Of a DNA stretch of 64,000 bases, positions 27,584 to 35,804 are shown in pieces. The translations under genes were made by a program, and so were the position numbers. This DNA comes from Fodinibacter sp963833495 (GTDB lineage Bacteria; Actinomycetota; Actinomycetes; Actinomycetales; Dermatophilaceae). The stretch is from positions 1 through 64,000 of the forward strand of contig CAWHYJ010000004.1 of the NCBI GenBank assembly GCA_963833495.1, in the 5' to 3' direction. The notes below the pieces were generated by a model that ran no database searches, was not told where the DNA came from, and saw nothing but the letters and a program-made list of their open reading frames with translations. How positions within the stretch are numbered: position 1 is the first letter of the stretch; every line of letters starts with the position of its first letter.

Positions 27584-27630
27584 CGGCACGGGAGGCCCGT
27601 GGCCCGTGCGCCACAGTGGCGAGAAGGTAC

Positions 27631-27662
27631 GTGGAGGGGGCTTCCTCGCCAAGCCCCTCCAC
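27631..27662. terminator. Bidirectional hairpin between convergent genes
   Basis: GTGGAGGGGGCTT (27631-27643) pairs with AAGCCCCTCCAC (27651-27662) with one bulged G and a 7-base loop, midway in the 148-bp gap between the acyl-CoA synthetase and metallophosphoesterase genes. Confidence 0.6.
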
Positions 27663-27731
27663 CTCGAGGACGTGCTGGGCTGGATCGACAGCACGGCCTC
27701 CGGGCGGTAGTGCGGCCCCCGCGGCAGGAGC

Positions 27732-29954
27732 TCAGGGGGATGCCGGTGGGCTCGCCGCCGCTGTGGCCCGCGGTACGGCGAGCGTGGTCAACGGTGTGTC
27801 GACCGAGCAGGTGCGGGCCGGGTCGGCCGGGCGCCCGTCGATGCGGCGCCCGTTGACCAGCGACACGTCGTCGTAGGCGGGGCGGCCCTCGATGACGTCG
27901 CGGAAGCGGTAGCGGCTGAGGGTGGCCAGGCGGCAGTCGGTGCCGAAGGTGAGCACGTCGAACGCCGAGGGCTGGCCGACCAGCTCCTCGCCACCGGCAT
28001 CCGCCAGGAAGTGGGTGAACGGGCCCCCGCCGGTGAACGTGCCGGCCTGCACCCTGTTGCCCTCCAGGTCCGCCGAGTGCATGTGTCCGTTGACCAGCAC
28101 ACCCCCGGCCAGGTCCTCCACGGCCCACGGCTCGTGGCCCACGACGAGGTCGGGGGCCGGCCGCCCGGCATACGCGGCGGTGAACGCGGCGCGGGCCGGC
28201 TCCTGCTTGGCCCGCGAGCCGGTGCCCGAGTCGCCGAACCAGCGGGGGTCGTTGAAGCCGGCGATGCGCACCCCGTGCACGGTGACCTCCGTGTAGTCGC
28301 CGCTCGCGCCCTCGAGCAGGACGACGTTGGGGATGCGGTCGAGCCGGTCGAGCAGGGCCGTGTCGGTCGCGCTGTTGGCGTCGTGGTTGCCACGCACGAA
28401 CAGGTAGGGCACGGGCAGTGACGCGATGCCGGTGAACAGGCCCGTGGCGTCGGCCTCCTCGACCGTGCCGAAGTTGACGAGGTCGCCGGCGTCGACGACC
28501 AGGTCGACCCCCTCCTCCTGCACGATGGTGCGCATCAGGTCGTACTGGTTGCCCGCGTGGATGTCGCTGACGAGCAGCACGCGCAACGAGGTGTCGGACT
28601 CCAGTGGCGCCGCCTGGTACTTCTGCTGCAGGGCCGTCGACAGGGCGATGAGGTTGCGCAGGTAGGGCGCCACCTGGCTGGCTCGGGTCTCGACGTCGCT
28701 CAGGATGCCCTGGTTGCGCTGCAGGGTGCCGAGCACCCCGGTCGAGGTGAAGGTCTCCTGGCGGTCCGGCTGGTAGGTGGCGTAGAGCGCGACGGCGGTG
28801 ACGGCCGTCGACACCAGCCAGCCGACCAGCCCGGCCGCGAGCAGCGCGGTGGGCGGCCGGCGACGGCGGAGCACGGCATACCCGGCGAGGGTGAGCAGGA
28901 CGACGGCGAGCGCGCCGACCGAGAAGCGCGCCATGATCGACAGCGCGACGTCGCGGATGGCGGCACTGAGCTCCTCGGGCCCGGGCCGCAGGGTGGCCAG
29001 GCTGACGCCCGGGCGGGAGAGCACCTCGGCGATGTTGGCCTTGACCTGCGGCACGGCCCGGATGCCGGGGGCCAGTCCCTGGAACTCCAGGCGCAGGTCG
29101 CCGAACGCGGTGGTCGCGACGAGCTCACCGCTGCTCAGCGGGTTGGGGTCGAGCGACACGCTCGCCTGGTAGTGCCGGGTCTGTGCGGTGGCCGGCGCGA
29201 CGGCCGTGGCCGAGGTGCCGGCGAGGGCGCAGGCGGCGACCAGCCCCACGACCGCGAGCCCGTGCCGCACCCGCCGGGGAGCGATCCGGTGGCCGGCCCA
29301 CCACCAGGTGCTGACGGCGGTGACCAGCGGCCACCCCACGGTGAGCAGCGCGACGACCCGCTCGTGGAGACCGAACGTGGCACCGCCCAGGCCGATGCCG
29401 AGTGAGGCGACCGCGACGCCCAGGACGGCTGCCGCCGGACGGGCCACCCGGCGCTCCAGCGCGACCGGGCCGTCGGGCCGGGCCGCGAACCAGGGCCAGG
29501 CGGCGAGCAGCGCGAACGACAACGTGGCGACCACGGTGTGCGGCGCCGACGAGTCGGTGCGCGAGGGGAGGGGGAGGGCCGCGACGGCAAGGGTCGCCAC
29601 CCCGCCTGCGGCGAGCAGCACCCGGCCGGGGCGCCGGGCGGGCACCAGCGCCCACGCGGTGACCAGGTGGGCGAGCCCGGTGACGACCAGGGCGGTCGTC
29701 ATGATCCAGCGGTGCGGGGTGGCCGACGCCGCGAGGGCGCTGATCGACTCCGCGCCGGAGTCGAAGCCCCCGGGCTGCACCGCGGCCGCCCAGGTCCACC
29801 CGCCGACCAGCGCCACGACGGCGACCGTCGCGCTCAGCACCGCGGTGCGCGGGCGCCCCGCAGGCTGGTTCCTCAGCGGCCCAGCACCGGTCGCGCGCGC
29901 CACCCCCTCGGGTGCCGGCGGCATGGCCGACGGCTCGCTCGTGGGCTCGGGCAT
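27732..29954 (-). CDS. DUF998-like membrane domain fused to a metallophosphoesterase
   Basis: 740 residues from the ATG at 29954, which lies seven bases after TAGGCT (leaderless). Residues 30-225 hold about six membrane segments with a DUF998-like pattern (GGFDSGAESISALAASATPHRWIMTTALVVTGLAHL). A second membrane/extracellular section follows (HYQASVSLDPNPLSSGELVATTAFGDLRLEF), then two more spans. From about residue 470 comes a calcineurin-like phosphoesterase: LLVSDIHAGNQYDLM, VDAGDLVNFG, FVRGNHDA, VVGHEP, VNGHMHSAD supply all five metal-binding blocks. The phosphoesterase with its own spans exists in other actinobacteria; the added N-terminal multi-span domain makes this protein unusually long. 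Confidence 0.82.
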   Translation of the reverse strand: MPEPTSEPSAMPPAPEGVARATGAGPLRNQPAGRPRTAVLSATVAVVALVGGWTWAAAVQPGGFDSGAESISALAASATPHRWIMTTALVVTGLAHLVTAWALVPARRPGRVLLAAGGVATLAVAALPLPSRTDSSAPHTVVATLSFALLAAWPWFAARPDGPVALERRVARPAAAVLGVAVASLGIGLGGATFGLHERVVALLTVGWPLVTAVSTWWWAGHRIAPRRVRHGLAVVGLVAACALAGTSATAVAPATAQTRHYQASVSLDPNPLSSGELVATTAFGDLRLEFQGLAPGIRAVPQVKANIAEVLSRPGVSLATLRPGPEELSAAIRDVALSIMARFSVGALAVVLLTLAGYAVLRRRRPPTALLAAGLVGWLVSTAVTAVALYATYQPDRQETFTSTGVLGTLQRNQGILSDVETRASQVAPYLRNLIALSTALQQKYQAAPLESDTSLRVLLVSDIHAGNQYDLMRTIVQEEGVDLVVDAGDLVNFGTVEEADATGLFTGIASLPVPYLFVRGNHDANSATDTALLDRLDRIPNVVLLEGASGDYTEVTVHGVRIAGFNDPRWFGDSGTGSRAKQEPARAAFTAAYAGRPAPDLVVGHEPWAVEDLAGGVLVNGHMHSADLEGNRVQAGTFTGGGPFTHFLADAGGEELVGQPSAFDVLTFGTDCRLATLSRYRFRDVIEGRPAYDDVSLVNGRRIDGRPADPARTCSVDTPLTTLAVPRATAAASPPASP

Positions 29955-29961
29955 GCGCACC

Positions 29962-29967
29962 AGCCTA
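29962..29967 (-). promoter_or_regulatory. -10 box TAGGCT, seven bases before ATG
   Basis: TAGGCT-N7-ATG for the metallophosphoesterase gene; the identical box and spacing precede the HAD gene at 30899. Confidence 0.5.
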
Positions 29968-30036
29968 GGTCGGGTGCCTGCCCCCGGTTCCGACCGGAGC
30001 CCGCCGCCGGCGGCCGCCGCGGGGGAGGATGCCGGG

Positions 30037-30765
30037 GTGACGATCCTGGTGGGCACGTCGGGGTGGACCTACGACAGCTGGGCCGGTCCGTTCTACCCGA
30101 AGGGGGTGGCGCGGCGACGCTGGCTGGAGTTCTACGCCGAGCGGCTCGACACGGTGGAGCTCAACGCCAGCCACTACCGCTGGCCCCGCGACACCGCGTT
30201 CACCGGCTGGCACGACCGGCTCCCCGCCGGGTTCGAGCTCGCCGTGAAGGCACCCCGGGCCCTGACCCACGCCAAGCGGCTGTACGCCCCGGAGAAGTGG
30301 TCCGAGATCATCGGGCGGGGCATGCAGCTCCTCGGCGACCGCGCCGGGCCGTTCCTCCTCCAGCTGCCGCCGACGATGGAGCGCGACGACGCCCGGCTCG
30401 ACTACGCCCTGGCCCACCTGCCCCCCGGCATCCGCACCGCCGTGGAGTTCCGGCATCCGTCGTGGCTCGACGAGCGGGTCTTCGGCATCCTCGAGCGGCA
30501 CCGGGCCGCCTACGTGGTGATGAGCGGCGCCCACCTCCCGTGCGTGCTGCGCGCGACCACCGACCTGGTCTACGTGCGCTGGCACGGACCCAGCGCCGAG
30601 CACTTGTACGCCGGCTCGTACCCCGACGACGACCTGCGCTGGTGGGCCGACCGGCTCCTCGAGTGGGAGGGCGCCGGGCACCGCGTGTACGGCTACTTCA
30701 ACAACGACCAGCTCGGGTATGCCGTGGCGAACGCCATGCGGCTGCGCGAGCTCCTCGGCCGCTGA
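30037..30765 (+). CDS. DUF72 family protein (YecE-like)
   Basis: 242 residues from a GTG at 30037 with GGAGG upstream. Typical DUF72 TIM-barrel features: VGTSGWTYDSWAGPFYPKG at the N-terminus, FELAVKAPRALTHAKRL, FLLQLPPTM, AVEFRHPSW and VYGYFNNDQLGYAVANA near the end. Biochemical role unknown. Divergent from the metallophosphoesterase; two repeat hairpins follow the stop. Confidence 0.9.
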   Translation: MTILVGTSGWTYDSWAGPFYPKGVARRRWLEFYAERLDTVELNASHYRWPRDTAFTGWHDRLPAGFELAVKAPRALTHAKRLYAPEKWSEIIGRGMQLLGDRAGPFLLQLPPTMERDDARLDYALAHLPPGIRTAVEFRHPSWLDERVFGILERHRAAYVVMSGAHLPCVLRATTDLVYVRWHGPSAEHLYAGSYPDDDLRWWADRLLEWEGAGHRVYGYFNNDQLGYAVANAMRLRELLGR

Positions 30766-30771
30766 CCGCTT

Positions 30772-30809
30772 CTGGGGCACGATCGACCAATAGGTCAAAG
30801 TCGTCCCAG
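30772..30809. repeat. GACCAATAGGTC hairpin repeat, copy 1
   Basis: A hairpin with imperfect outer arms (CTGGGGCACGA / TCGTCCCAG) around the inner palindrome GACC-AATA-GGTC, starting 7 bp after the DUF72 stop. Same family at 30824, 37564, 50382 and 53001. Position suggests a terminator. Confidence 0.7.
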
Positions 30810-30823
30810 CGATTCTGGTCGAC

Positions 30824-30863
30824 AACGGGGCAGCATCGACCAATAGGTCAGAGCTGCCCCGTT
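30824..30863. repeat. GACCAATAGGTC hairpin repeat, copy 2
   Basis: Perfect 11-bp outer arms (AACGGGGCAGC at 30824-30834 and its complement at 30853-30863) enclose an 18-base loop that contains GACCAATAGGTC. The loop differs by one base from that of the copy at 50382. Second of two copies in the 133-bp gap between DUF72 and the HAD gene. Confidence 0.7.
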
Positions 30864-30885
30864 CGGGCCGGTGGCCGGCGGAACC

Positions 30886-30891
30886 TAGGCT
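30886..30891 (+). promoter_or_regulatory. -10 box TAGGCT, seven bases before ATG
   Basis: Leaderless start signal for the HAD phosphatase gene; no ribosome-binding site is present. Confidence 0.5.
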
Positions 30892-30898
30892 GGCGGGC

Positions 30899-31600
30899 AT
30901 GCCGGCCATCCCCGCCCAGTCGTCCGCCACGCCGTCGCCGGGCCCGTTCGACGCACCCTTCGAGGGGGTGCTGCTCGACCTCGACGGCACGCTCATCGAC
31001 TCCATCGCCGCCGTCGAGCGGTCGTGGATCCGGTGGTGCGGCGAATACGGCATCGACCCGGTGCGGCTGCTCGGCTTCCACGGCATGCCGGCCAAGGGGG
31101 TCATCGCGAGGCTGCTCCCGGAGGGTGACCGGGTGGCCGCGTTCGAGCGGATCCGCGACATCGAGGTGGCCGACGTCGAGGGCATCGTCGTGCTGCCCGG
31201 CGCAGCCGCCCTGCTGGCGACGCTCGCAGCGGGTGGGGTGCCGACGGCGATCGTCACCTCGGGCACCACCGACCTCGCCGAGGCGCGCCTGGCGGCCACC
31301 GGGCTGACCCACCCGCCGGTCGTCGTCACGGCATCCGACGTCGAGCGCGGCAAGCCGTGGCCCGACCCGTGGCTCGAGGGCGCGCGCCGGCTGGGGGTCG
31401 ACCCGGCGCAGTGCGTGGTGGTCGAGGATGCCGTCGCCGGGCTGCGTGCCGCCCGCGCCGCCGGGTGCCGCGCGACCGTTGCGGTGCTGGGAACCACGGC
31501 CCGCGAGGAGCTGGAGCCCGAGGCGGATGTCGTCGTCCCCGACCTCACCCACCTGGCGACCGCTCTCGAGGGTGGTCGAGTGTCGCTGGCCCTGGCATAG
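30899..31600 (+). CDS. HAD-superfamily sugar phosphatase
   Basis: 233 residues. Motif I is FEGVLLDLDGTLIDS near residue 20, motif II TSGTT, the Lys is in RGKPWPDPWL and motif III VVVEDAVAGLRAA. The helical cap between motifs I and II places it with beta-phosphoglucomutase and 2-deoxyglucose-6-phosphatase relatives; the GKPxPDP motif favours small sugar-phosphate substrates. It may detoxify dead-end sugar phosphates. Leaderless ATG; the next gene begins 10 bp downstream but has its own -10-like box. Confidence 0.88.
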   Translation: MPAIPAQSSATPSPGPFDAPFEGVLLDLDGTLIDSIAAVERSWIRWCGEYGIDPVRLLGFHGMPAKGVIARLLPEGDRVAAFERIRDIEVADVEGIVVLPGAAALLATLAAGGVPTAIVTSGTTDLAEARLAATGLTHPPVVVTASDVERGKPWPDPWLEGARRLGVDPAQCVVVEDAVAGLRAARAAGCRATVAVLGTTAREELEPEADVVVPDLTHLATALEGGRVSLALA

Positions 31601-31603
31601 GGT
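31598..31603 (+). promoter_or_regulatory. -10 box TAGGGT, six bases before ATG
   Basis: Overlaps the stop codon of the HAD gene (TAG at 31598-31600) and would start a leaderless transcript at the next gene. Confidence 0.45.
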
Positions 31604-31609
31604 CTGCCC

Positions 31610-33286
31610 ATGGATGCCGACATCGTGGTCGTGGGTGCCGGCCTCGCCGGCCTGGTCGCCACGTGCGAGCTCGCCGACGCTGGCCGGTCGGTGGTGCTGC
31701 TCGACCAGGAGAGCGAGGCCAACCTCGGCGGCCAGGCGTGGTGGAGCTTCGGCGGGCTGTTCCTCGTCGACAGCCCCGAGCAGCGCCGGATGGGCATCAC
31801 CGACTCGTTCGACCTCGCCTGGCAGGACTGGGAGGGGACTGCCGGCTGGGACCGGCTCACCGCACCCGACGGCAGCCCCGGCGCCGACCACTGGGGCCGC
31901 AAGTGGGGGCGGGCCTACGTCGAGTGGGCGGCCGGCGAAAAGCGGGCCTGGCTGCGGGAGCGCGGCATCTCGTTCTTCCCCGTCGTCGGCTGGGCCGAGC
32001 GGGGCGACGGCACCAGCGGCGGGCACGGAAACTCGGTGCCGCGCTTCCACATCCCGTGGGGCACGGGCACCGGTGTGGTGGCACCGTTCGAGCGCTCGGT
32101 GCGCGAGCACGTCGCGGCCGGGAGGGTCATCTACCGGCCCCGCCACCGCGTCGACCAGCTCGTCCGCACCAGCGGCGCGGTGACCGGGGTGCGGGGTGTG
32201 GTGCTCGCGCCGGACGACTCCCCGCGTGGCGTGGCCAGCAACCGCGACGTCGTCGGCGAGTTCGAGTACGGCGGCCAGGCGGTCGTCGTCACCTCGGGCG
32301 GCATCGGCGGCAACCACGACCTGGTGCGCGCCAACTGGCCTGAGCGGCTGGGCAGCCCGCCAGCTGACCTGCTCACCGGGGTGCCCGCCTACGTCGACGG
32401 CCGGATGCTCGCCATCACCGAGGCGGCCGGCGGCACGATCGTCAACCGTGACCGGATGTGGCACTACGTCGAGGGCGTGCGCAACTGGGACCCGATCTGG
32501 CCCGGGCACGCGATCCGCATCCTGCCCGGCCCCAGCTCGATGTGGTTCGACGCTCGGGGCAACCGGCTGCCCGCTCCGTTCCTGCCCGGTTTCGACACCC
32601 TGGGCACGCTGGATCACTTGCGGCACACCGGTTTCGACCACTCGTGGTTCATCCTCAACCGGTCGCTCGCCGGCAAGGAGTTCGCGCTCTCGGGGTCGGA
32701 GCAGAACCTCGACCTCACCGAGAAGCGCTACCGCGAGGTGCTGCGCCGGCCGATCACCAAGGTCACCCCGTCGGTGCAGGCCTTCCTCGACCACGGCGAG
32801 GACTGGCTCACCGCCGCCACGATCGGCGAGCTCGTGGCGAAGATGAACGCCCTCACCCCCGAGGCCCCGCCACTCGATGCCGAGTTCGTCGAGCGGCAGG
32901 TCGTCGAGCGCGACCGGCAGGTCGAGAACCGCTACACCAAGGACGCCCAGGTCGCGGCGATCCGGGTGGCCCGCGCCTACCGCGGTGACAGGTTGACCAA
33001 GCGGGCCTACCCGCTGCACCGCATCCTCGACCCGAAGTACGGCCCGCTCGTCGCGGTGCGGCTGCGGGTGCTGTCGCGCAAGACGTTGGGCGGGCTGCAC
33101 ACCGACCTGTCGGGTCGGGTGCTCGGGCCGTCCGGGGAGCCGGTGCCGGGACTGTACGCGGCGGGCGAGGTCGCGGGGTTCGGGGGCGGTGGGGTGCACG
33201 GTTACCGCGCGCTCGAGGGGACCTTTGTCGGGGGCTGCCTCTTCTCCGGGAGGGCCGCGGGCCGGGCCGCCGCGTCCGCGTTGTGA
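31610..33286 (+). CDS. FAD-binding dehydrogenase (3-ketosteroid dehydrogenase/fumarate reductase superfamily)
   Basis: 558 residues. The N-terminal dinucleotide motif is DIVVVGAGLAGLVATCELADAG with the Glu/Asp region LLDQES; GGQAWWSFGGLF and VTSGGIGGNHDLV are seen in the middle; the C-terminal FAD contact is GLYAAGEVAGFGGGGVHGYRALEGTFVGGCLFSGR. This matches the group of about 550-residue flavin dehydrogenases related to KstD, whose substrates are mostly unknown. Not surrounded by steroid genes, so a steroid role is not implied. Its stop overlaps the MFS start. Confidence 0.85.
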   Translation: MDADIVVVGAGLAGLVATCELADAGRSVVLLDQESEANLGGQAWWSFGGLFLVDSPEQRRMGITDSFDLAWQDWEGTAGWDRLTAPDGSPGADHWGRKWGRAYVEWAAGEKRAWLRERGISFFPVVGWAERGDGTSGGHGNSVPRFHIPWGTGTGVVAPFERSVREHVAAGRVIYRPRHRVDQLVRTSGAVTGVRGVVLAPDDSPRGVASNRDVVGEFEYGGQAVVVTSGGIGGNHDLVRANWPERLGSPPADLLTGVPAYVDGRMLAITEAAGGTIVNRDRMWHYVEGVRNWDPIWPGHAIRILPGPSSMWFDARGNRLPAPFLPGFDTLGTLDHLRHTGFDHSWFILNRSLAGKEFALSGSEQNLDLTEKRYREVLRRPITKVTPSVQAFLDHGEDWLTAATIGELVAKMNALTPEAPPLDAEFVERQVVERDRQVENRYTKDAQVAAIRVARAYRGDRLTKRAYPLHRILDPKYGPLVAVRLRVLSRKTLGGLHTDLSGRVLGPSGEPVPGLYAAGEVAGFGGGGVHGYRALEGTFVGGCLFSGRAAGRAAASAL

Positions 33287-34638
33287 GCTCCGGCGTCGGC
33301 CCGGGCTCTGGTGCGGGGTCGAGTGCCCTTCCGCCACAGCCGAGTACGGCGGAGGCCGGGGGCGCGACACGCGGTGACGTGACGGCATCCGACGTCGTGC
33401 CGCTGCGGCACCACCGCGACTTCCGCCGGTACTGGGTCGCGCGCCAGGTCTCGACCGCGGGCACGCTCGTCACCGCCGTCGCGCTGCCGGTGCTCGTCTA
33501 CCGGCTGAGCGGCAGCCCGTCGCTGACGGCGCTGATCACGGTGGTCGAGGGGGTGCCCTACCTGCTGTTCGGGCTGTTCTCGGGCGCCCTGTCCGACCGG
33601 CTCGACCGGCAGCGGGTGATGGTCGTCGCCGACGTGGTGGCGGGCCTGACCATCGCGTCGGTGCCGCTGGCGTTCGCGCTCGGTTCGCTGACGGCAGTGC
33701 ACGCCCTGGTCGCCGGGTTCCTCACCCAGGCGGCGTTCGTCTTCTTCGACGGCGCCTCCTTCGGGGCGCTGCCCGCGATCGTCGGGCGCGACCGGCTCGG
33801 CTCTGCCAACTCGGCGTTGTGGGGGTTCGCGTCGCTGCTCGACCTGGGCATACCCATGCTGGCGGGGGTGCTGCTCGCCGTCGCCCACCCGGCGACCCTG
33901 CTCGGCCTCGACTCCCTGAGCTTCCTGGTGTCGGCGGCTTGCGTCATCTCGATCCGCACCCGGCTGTCACCGAGGCGCTCGAACGTGCCGCCGCTGCGGC
34001 CCCGAGTGCTGCTGGCGGAGGTCGGGGTGGGCCTGCGCTTCCTGTGGGGGCATGCCGGGGTGCGCTCGCAGACCGTCATCGGGTTCCTGCTGTCGTTGTC
34101 GGGTGCGGGGTTCATGGCGCTGTCGGTGCCGTACGCCGACCGGCTCCTCGACATCGGCACGAGCGGATGGCGCTTCGGCCTGGTCTTCGCCGCCTGGGGT
34201 GTCGGCGGCCTGCTGGTCGCGGTGGTGACGCCCCGGTTGCTGCGGCTGACCTCGGCCAACCGGCTCTCGCTGCTCTGGCTGCCGGTGGCCGGGGTGGCAG
34301 GCGTGGTCGTGGCGATGACCTCGACGTGGCAGGTGGCGGTGGCGGTCATGGTCGTGTGGGGCGTCGCCTACCAGGGCGTGCTGCTCAACTCGATCACCTA
34401 CCGCCAGCAGGTCACCCCGGAGTCACTGCTCGGGCGGGTCAACACGGCAGGGCGGATGCTGTCGTTCGGCGTCGGCTGGACCTTCGGGGCGCTCGGTGCC
34501 AGTGCGCTCGCCGGGCTGGTCGGCCTGCGGCCGGCGCTCGTGACGGTGGTGGCCATCGGGCTGGTGGCCACCGTCTTCGGCTGGCTGTCACCGCTGCGCA
34601 CCATCGACGCGCACGGGCCGGCGGTCGTCGCGCCCTGA
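33283..34638 (+). CDS. MFS transporter (EntS/TetV-like efflux)
   Basis: 451 residues with a disordered N-terminus of about 45 residues and about twelve membrane spans. HHRDFRRYWVARQVSTAGTLVTAVALPVLVY at the start and SGALSDRLDRQRVMVVADVV (loop 2-3 motif A) are typical of the drug/siderophore exporter group. GTG start overlapping the FAD-dehydrogenase stop (GTGA), so co-translated. Substrate unknown; it may export a product or toxic substrate of the neighbouring dehydrogenase. Confidence 0.87.
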   Translation: MSSGVGPGSGAGSSALPPQPSTAEAGGATRGDVTASDVVPLRHHRDFRRYWVARQVSTAGTLVTAVALPVLVYRLSGSPSLTALITVVEGVPYLLFGLFSGALSDRLDRQRVMVVADVVAGLTIASVPLAFALGSLTAVHALVAGFLTQAAFVFFDGASFGALPAIVGRDRLGSANSALWGFASLLDLGIPMLAGVLLAVAHPATLLGLDSLSFLVSAACVISIRTRLSPRRSNVPPLRPRVLLAEVGVGLRFLWGHAGVRSQTVIGFLLSLSGAGFMALSVPYADRLLDIGTSGWRFGLVFAAWGVGGLLVAVVTPRLLRLTSANRLSLLWLPVAGVAGVVVAMTSTWQVAVAVMVVWGVAYQGVLLNSITYRQQVTPESLLGRVNTAGRMLSFGVGWTFGALGASALAGLVGLRPALVTVVAIGLVATVFGWLSPLRTIDAHGPAVVAP

Positions 34639-34640
34639 GG

Positions 34641-34766
34641 CCCACGGCATCCCCGGGAACGTGGGTGAAGATCGCCGGTGAGCCACCGGTTCTCACCCAC
34701 GTTCCCACGGCATCCCCGGGAACGTGGGTGAAGATCGCCGGTGAGCCACCGGTTCTCACCCACGTT
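34641..34766. repeat. Exact 63-bp tandem duplication, each unit a nested perfect hairpin
   Basis: Units 34641-34703 and 34704-34766 appear identical. In each, GAACGTGGGTGA pairs perfectly with TCACCCACGTTC, and the loop contains a second stem CCGGTG-AGC-CACCGG. It fills the gap between the convergent MFS and VOC genes, so a doubled bidirectional terminator is likely. GGCATCC occurs in each unit. Confidence 0.75.
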
Positions 34767-34787
34767 CGTGGGAGTCCTGGCGGCGGG

Positions 34788-35189
34788 TCAGAGGAAGAGG
34801 CAGAACGGGTGGCCCGCCGGGTCGAAGAGCACCCGCACGTCGTCCTGCGGCTGGGTCTCCGCCAGGGTCGCACCACAGGTGACCGCCCACGCGGAGGCTG
34901 CGACGAGGTCCTCGACCCAGATGTCGAGGTGCTGGGTGGCGCTCTGCTGCCCGGCCCGCGCAGGCCACACCGGCTGCGCCCACTGCTGCTCGTACTCGAA
35001 GTTCAGGGTGAGGTGCGGCATCCGCACCTGGGCGAACCCCCCGGTCTCCGGCTCGTCCGGCCGGGGCGGGTCGCTGGTGCTCACCTTGACCCCGAGCAAC
35101 CGGGCGTAGAAGCCGGCCAGCAGCCTGGGGTCGGGCGCCATCACGGTGACGGACGTGGCGCGCAGGGACGGTCGCTCATCGGTCGTCAT
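34788..35189 (-). CDS. VOC/glyoxalase-fold protein
   Basis: 133 residues with two beta-alpha-beta-beta-beta halves: SVTVMAPDPRLLAGFYARLLGVKV and HLDIWVEDLVAASAWAVTCGATLAETQPQDDVRVLFDPAGHPFCLFL. The C-terminal DPAGHPFCL is typical of the glyoxalase-like (Glyoxalase_6) group. Enzymatic role not predictable; dioxygenase, resistance and isomerase functions share the fold. The ATG has CAGATT six bases upstream, a weak leaderless-type signal. Confidence 0.85.
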   Translation of the reverse strand: MTTDERPSLRATSVTVMAPDPRLLAGFYARLLGVKVSTSDPPRPDEPETGGFAQVRMPHLTLNFEYEQQWAQPVWPARAGQQSATQHLDIWVEDLVAASAWAVTCGATLAETQPQDDVRVLFDPAGHPFCLFL

Positions 35190-35240
35190 CCCCTGAATCT
35201 GTCACCGGGCGCGGCGGCGGTGGGGGTCTGGCGCGAGGTA

Positions 35241-35771
35241 TCAGGAGTCGCGGGTCGGCGCCGCCGCCACGGCATCCGCGGCCAGCACCTGCTCGCGCAG
35301 GATCTCGGCGTGCCCGCAGTGCTGGGCGTGCTCGCGCAGCAGGTGCAGCAGCACCCAGCGCAGCGGCAGCGGTCCGCGCCGGTTGCCGGGCAGCACGTCG
35401 TCGAGGCCGAGGGGGGCGATCGCCCGCCGGGAGTCGTCGCACGCCTGCTCGAAGGCGGCCCGCACCGAGGCGACCGTGTCGGTGTCGTCGAGATCGAACG
35501 ACTCGCTCTGCGACTCGGGGATGCCGATCTCGGCGCGAGGACGGGCGGTCACCGCCTCATCGAGCCAGACCCGCTCGACGAACGTCGCGTGCTTGAGCAG
35601 GCTGAGCAGCGTGGTGCGCGAGGGCACCAAGCGGCGCCTGGCCTGCTCCTCGGTCAGCCCGTCGAGGCAGTCGAGCAGGATCTGCCGGTGGTCGTCGAGG
35701 AAGGTGTCGAACTGCTGCCGCAGCGGGGCGTCGTAGACCGTCGGATCCATCGTGGGGGGTGGCGCATCCAT
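35241..35771 (-). CDS. DinB-family (DUF664) protein
   Basis: 176 residues, four-helix DinB fold. LLSLLKHATFVERVWLDE has the first metal-binding His and WVLLHLLREHAQHCGHAEILREQV the conserved HxxxH-type region. Related proteins are metal-dependent thiol (mycothiol or bacillithiol) transferases or damage-inducible proteins. The ATG at 35771 lies six bases after TACAGT; an internal ATG at 35750 is the alternative. Confidence 0.87.
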   Translation of the reverse strand: MDAPPPTMDPTVYDAPLRQQFDTFLDDHRQILLDCLDGLTEEQARRRLVPSRTTLLSLLKHATFVERVWLDEAVTARPRAEIGIPESQSESFDLDDTDTVASVRAAFEQACDDSRRAIAPLGLDDVLPGNRRGPLPLRWVLLHLLREHAQHCGHAEILREQVLAADAVAAAPTRDS

Positions 35772-35777
35772 CCGGTC

Positions 35778-35783
35778 ACTGTA
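35778..35783 (-). promoter_or_regulatory. -10 box TACAGT, six bases before ATG
   Basis: Leaderless start signal for the DinB-family gene, supporting the first of its two candidate ATG codons. Confidence 0.45.
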
Positions 35784-35804
35784 GGACCGGCTACCGACGG
35801 CGGG

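Noticed and set aside
27605..27712. A short plus-strand reading frame ending FLAKPLHLEDVLGWIDS that resembles the end of a receiver domain
   Set aside because: It overlaps a strong terminator hairpin, has no ribosome-binding site and no receiver motifs upstream; the resemblance is likely chance.
31610..33286. Steroid degradation gene (3-ketosteroid dehydrogenase)
   Set aside because: Only the superfamily matches; no other steroid catabolic genes are nearby, and the shorter flavin-dehydrogenase subgroup fits better.
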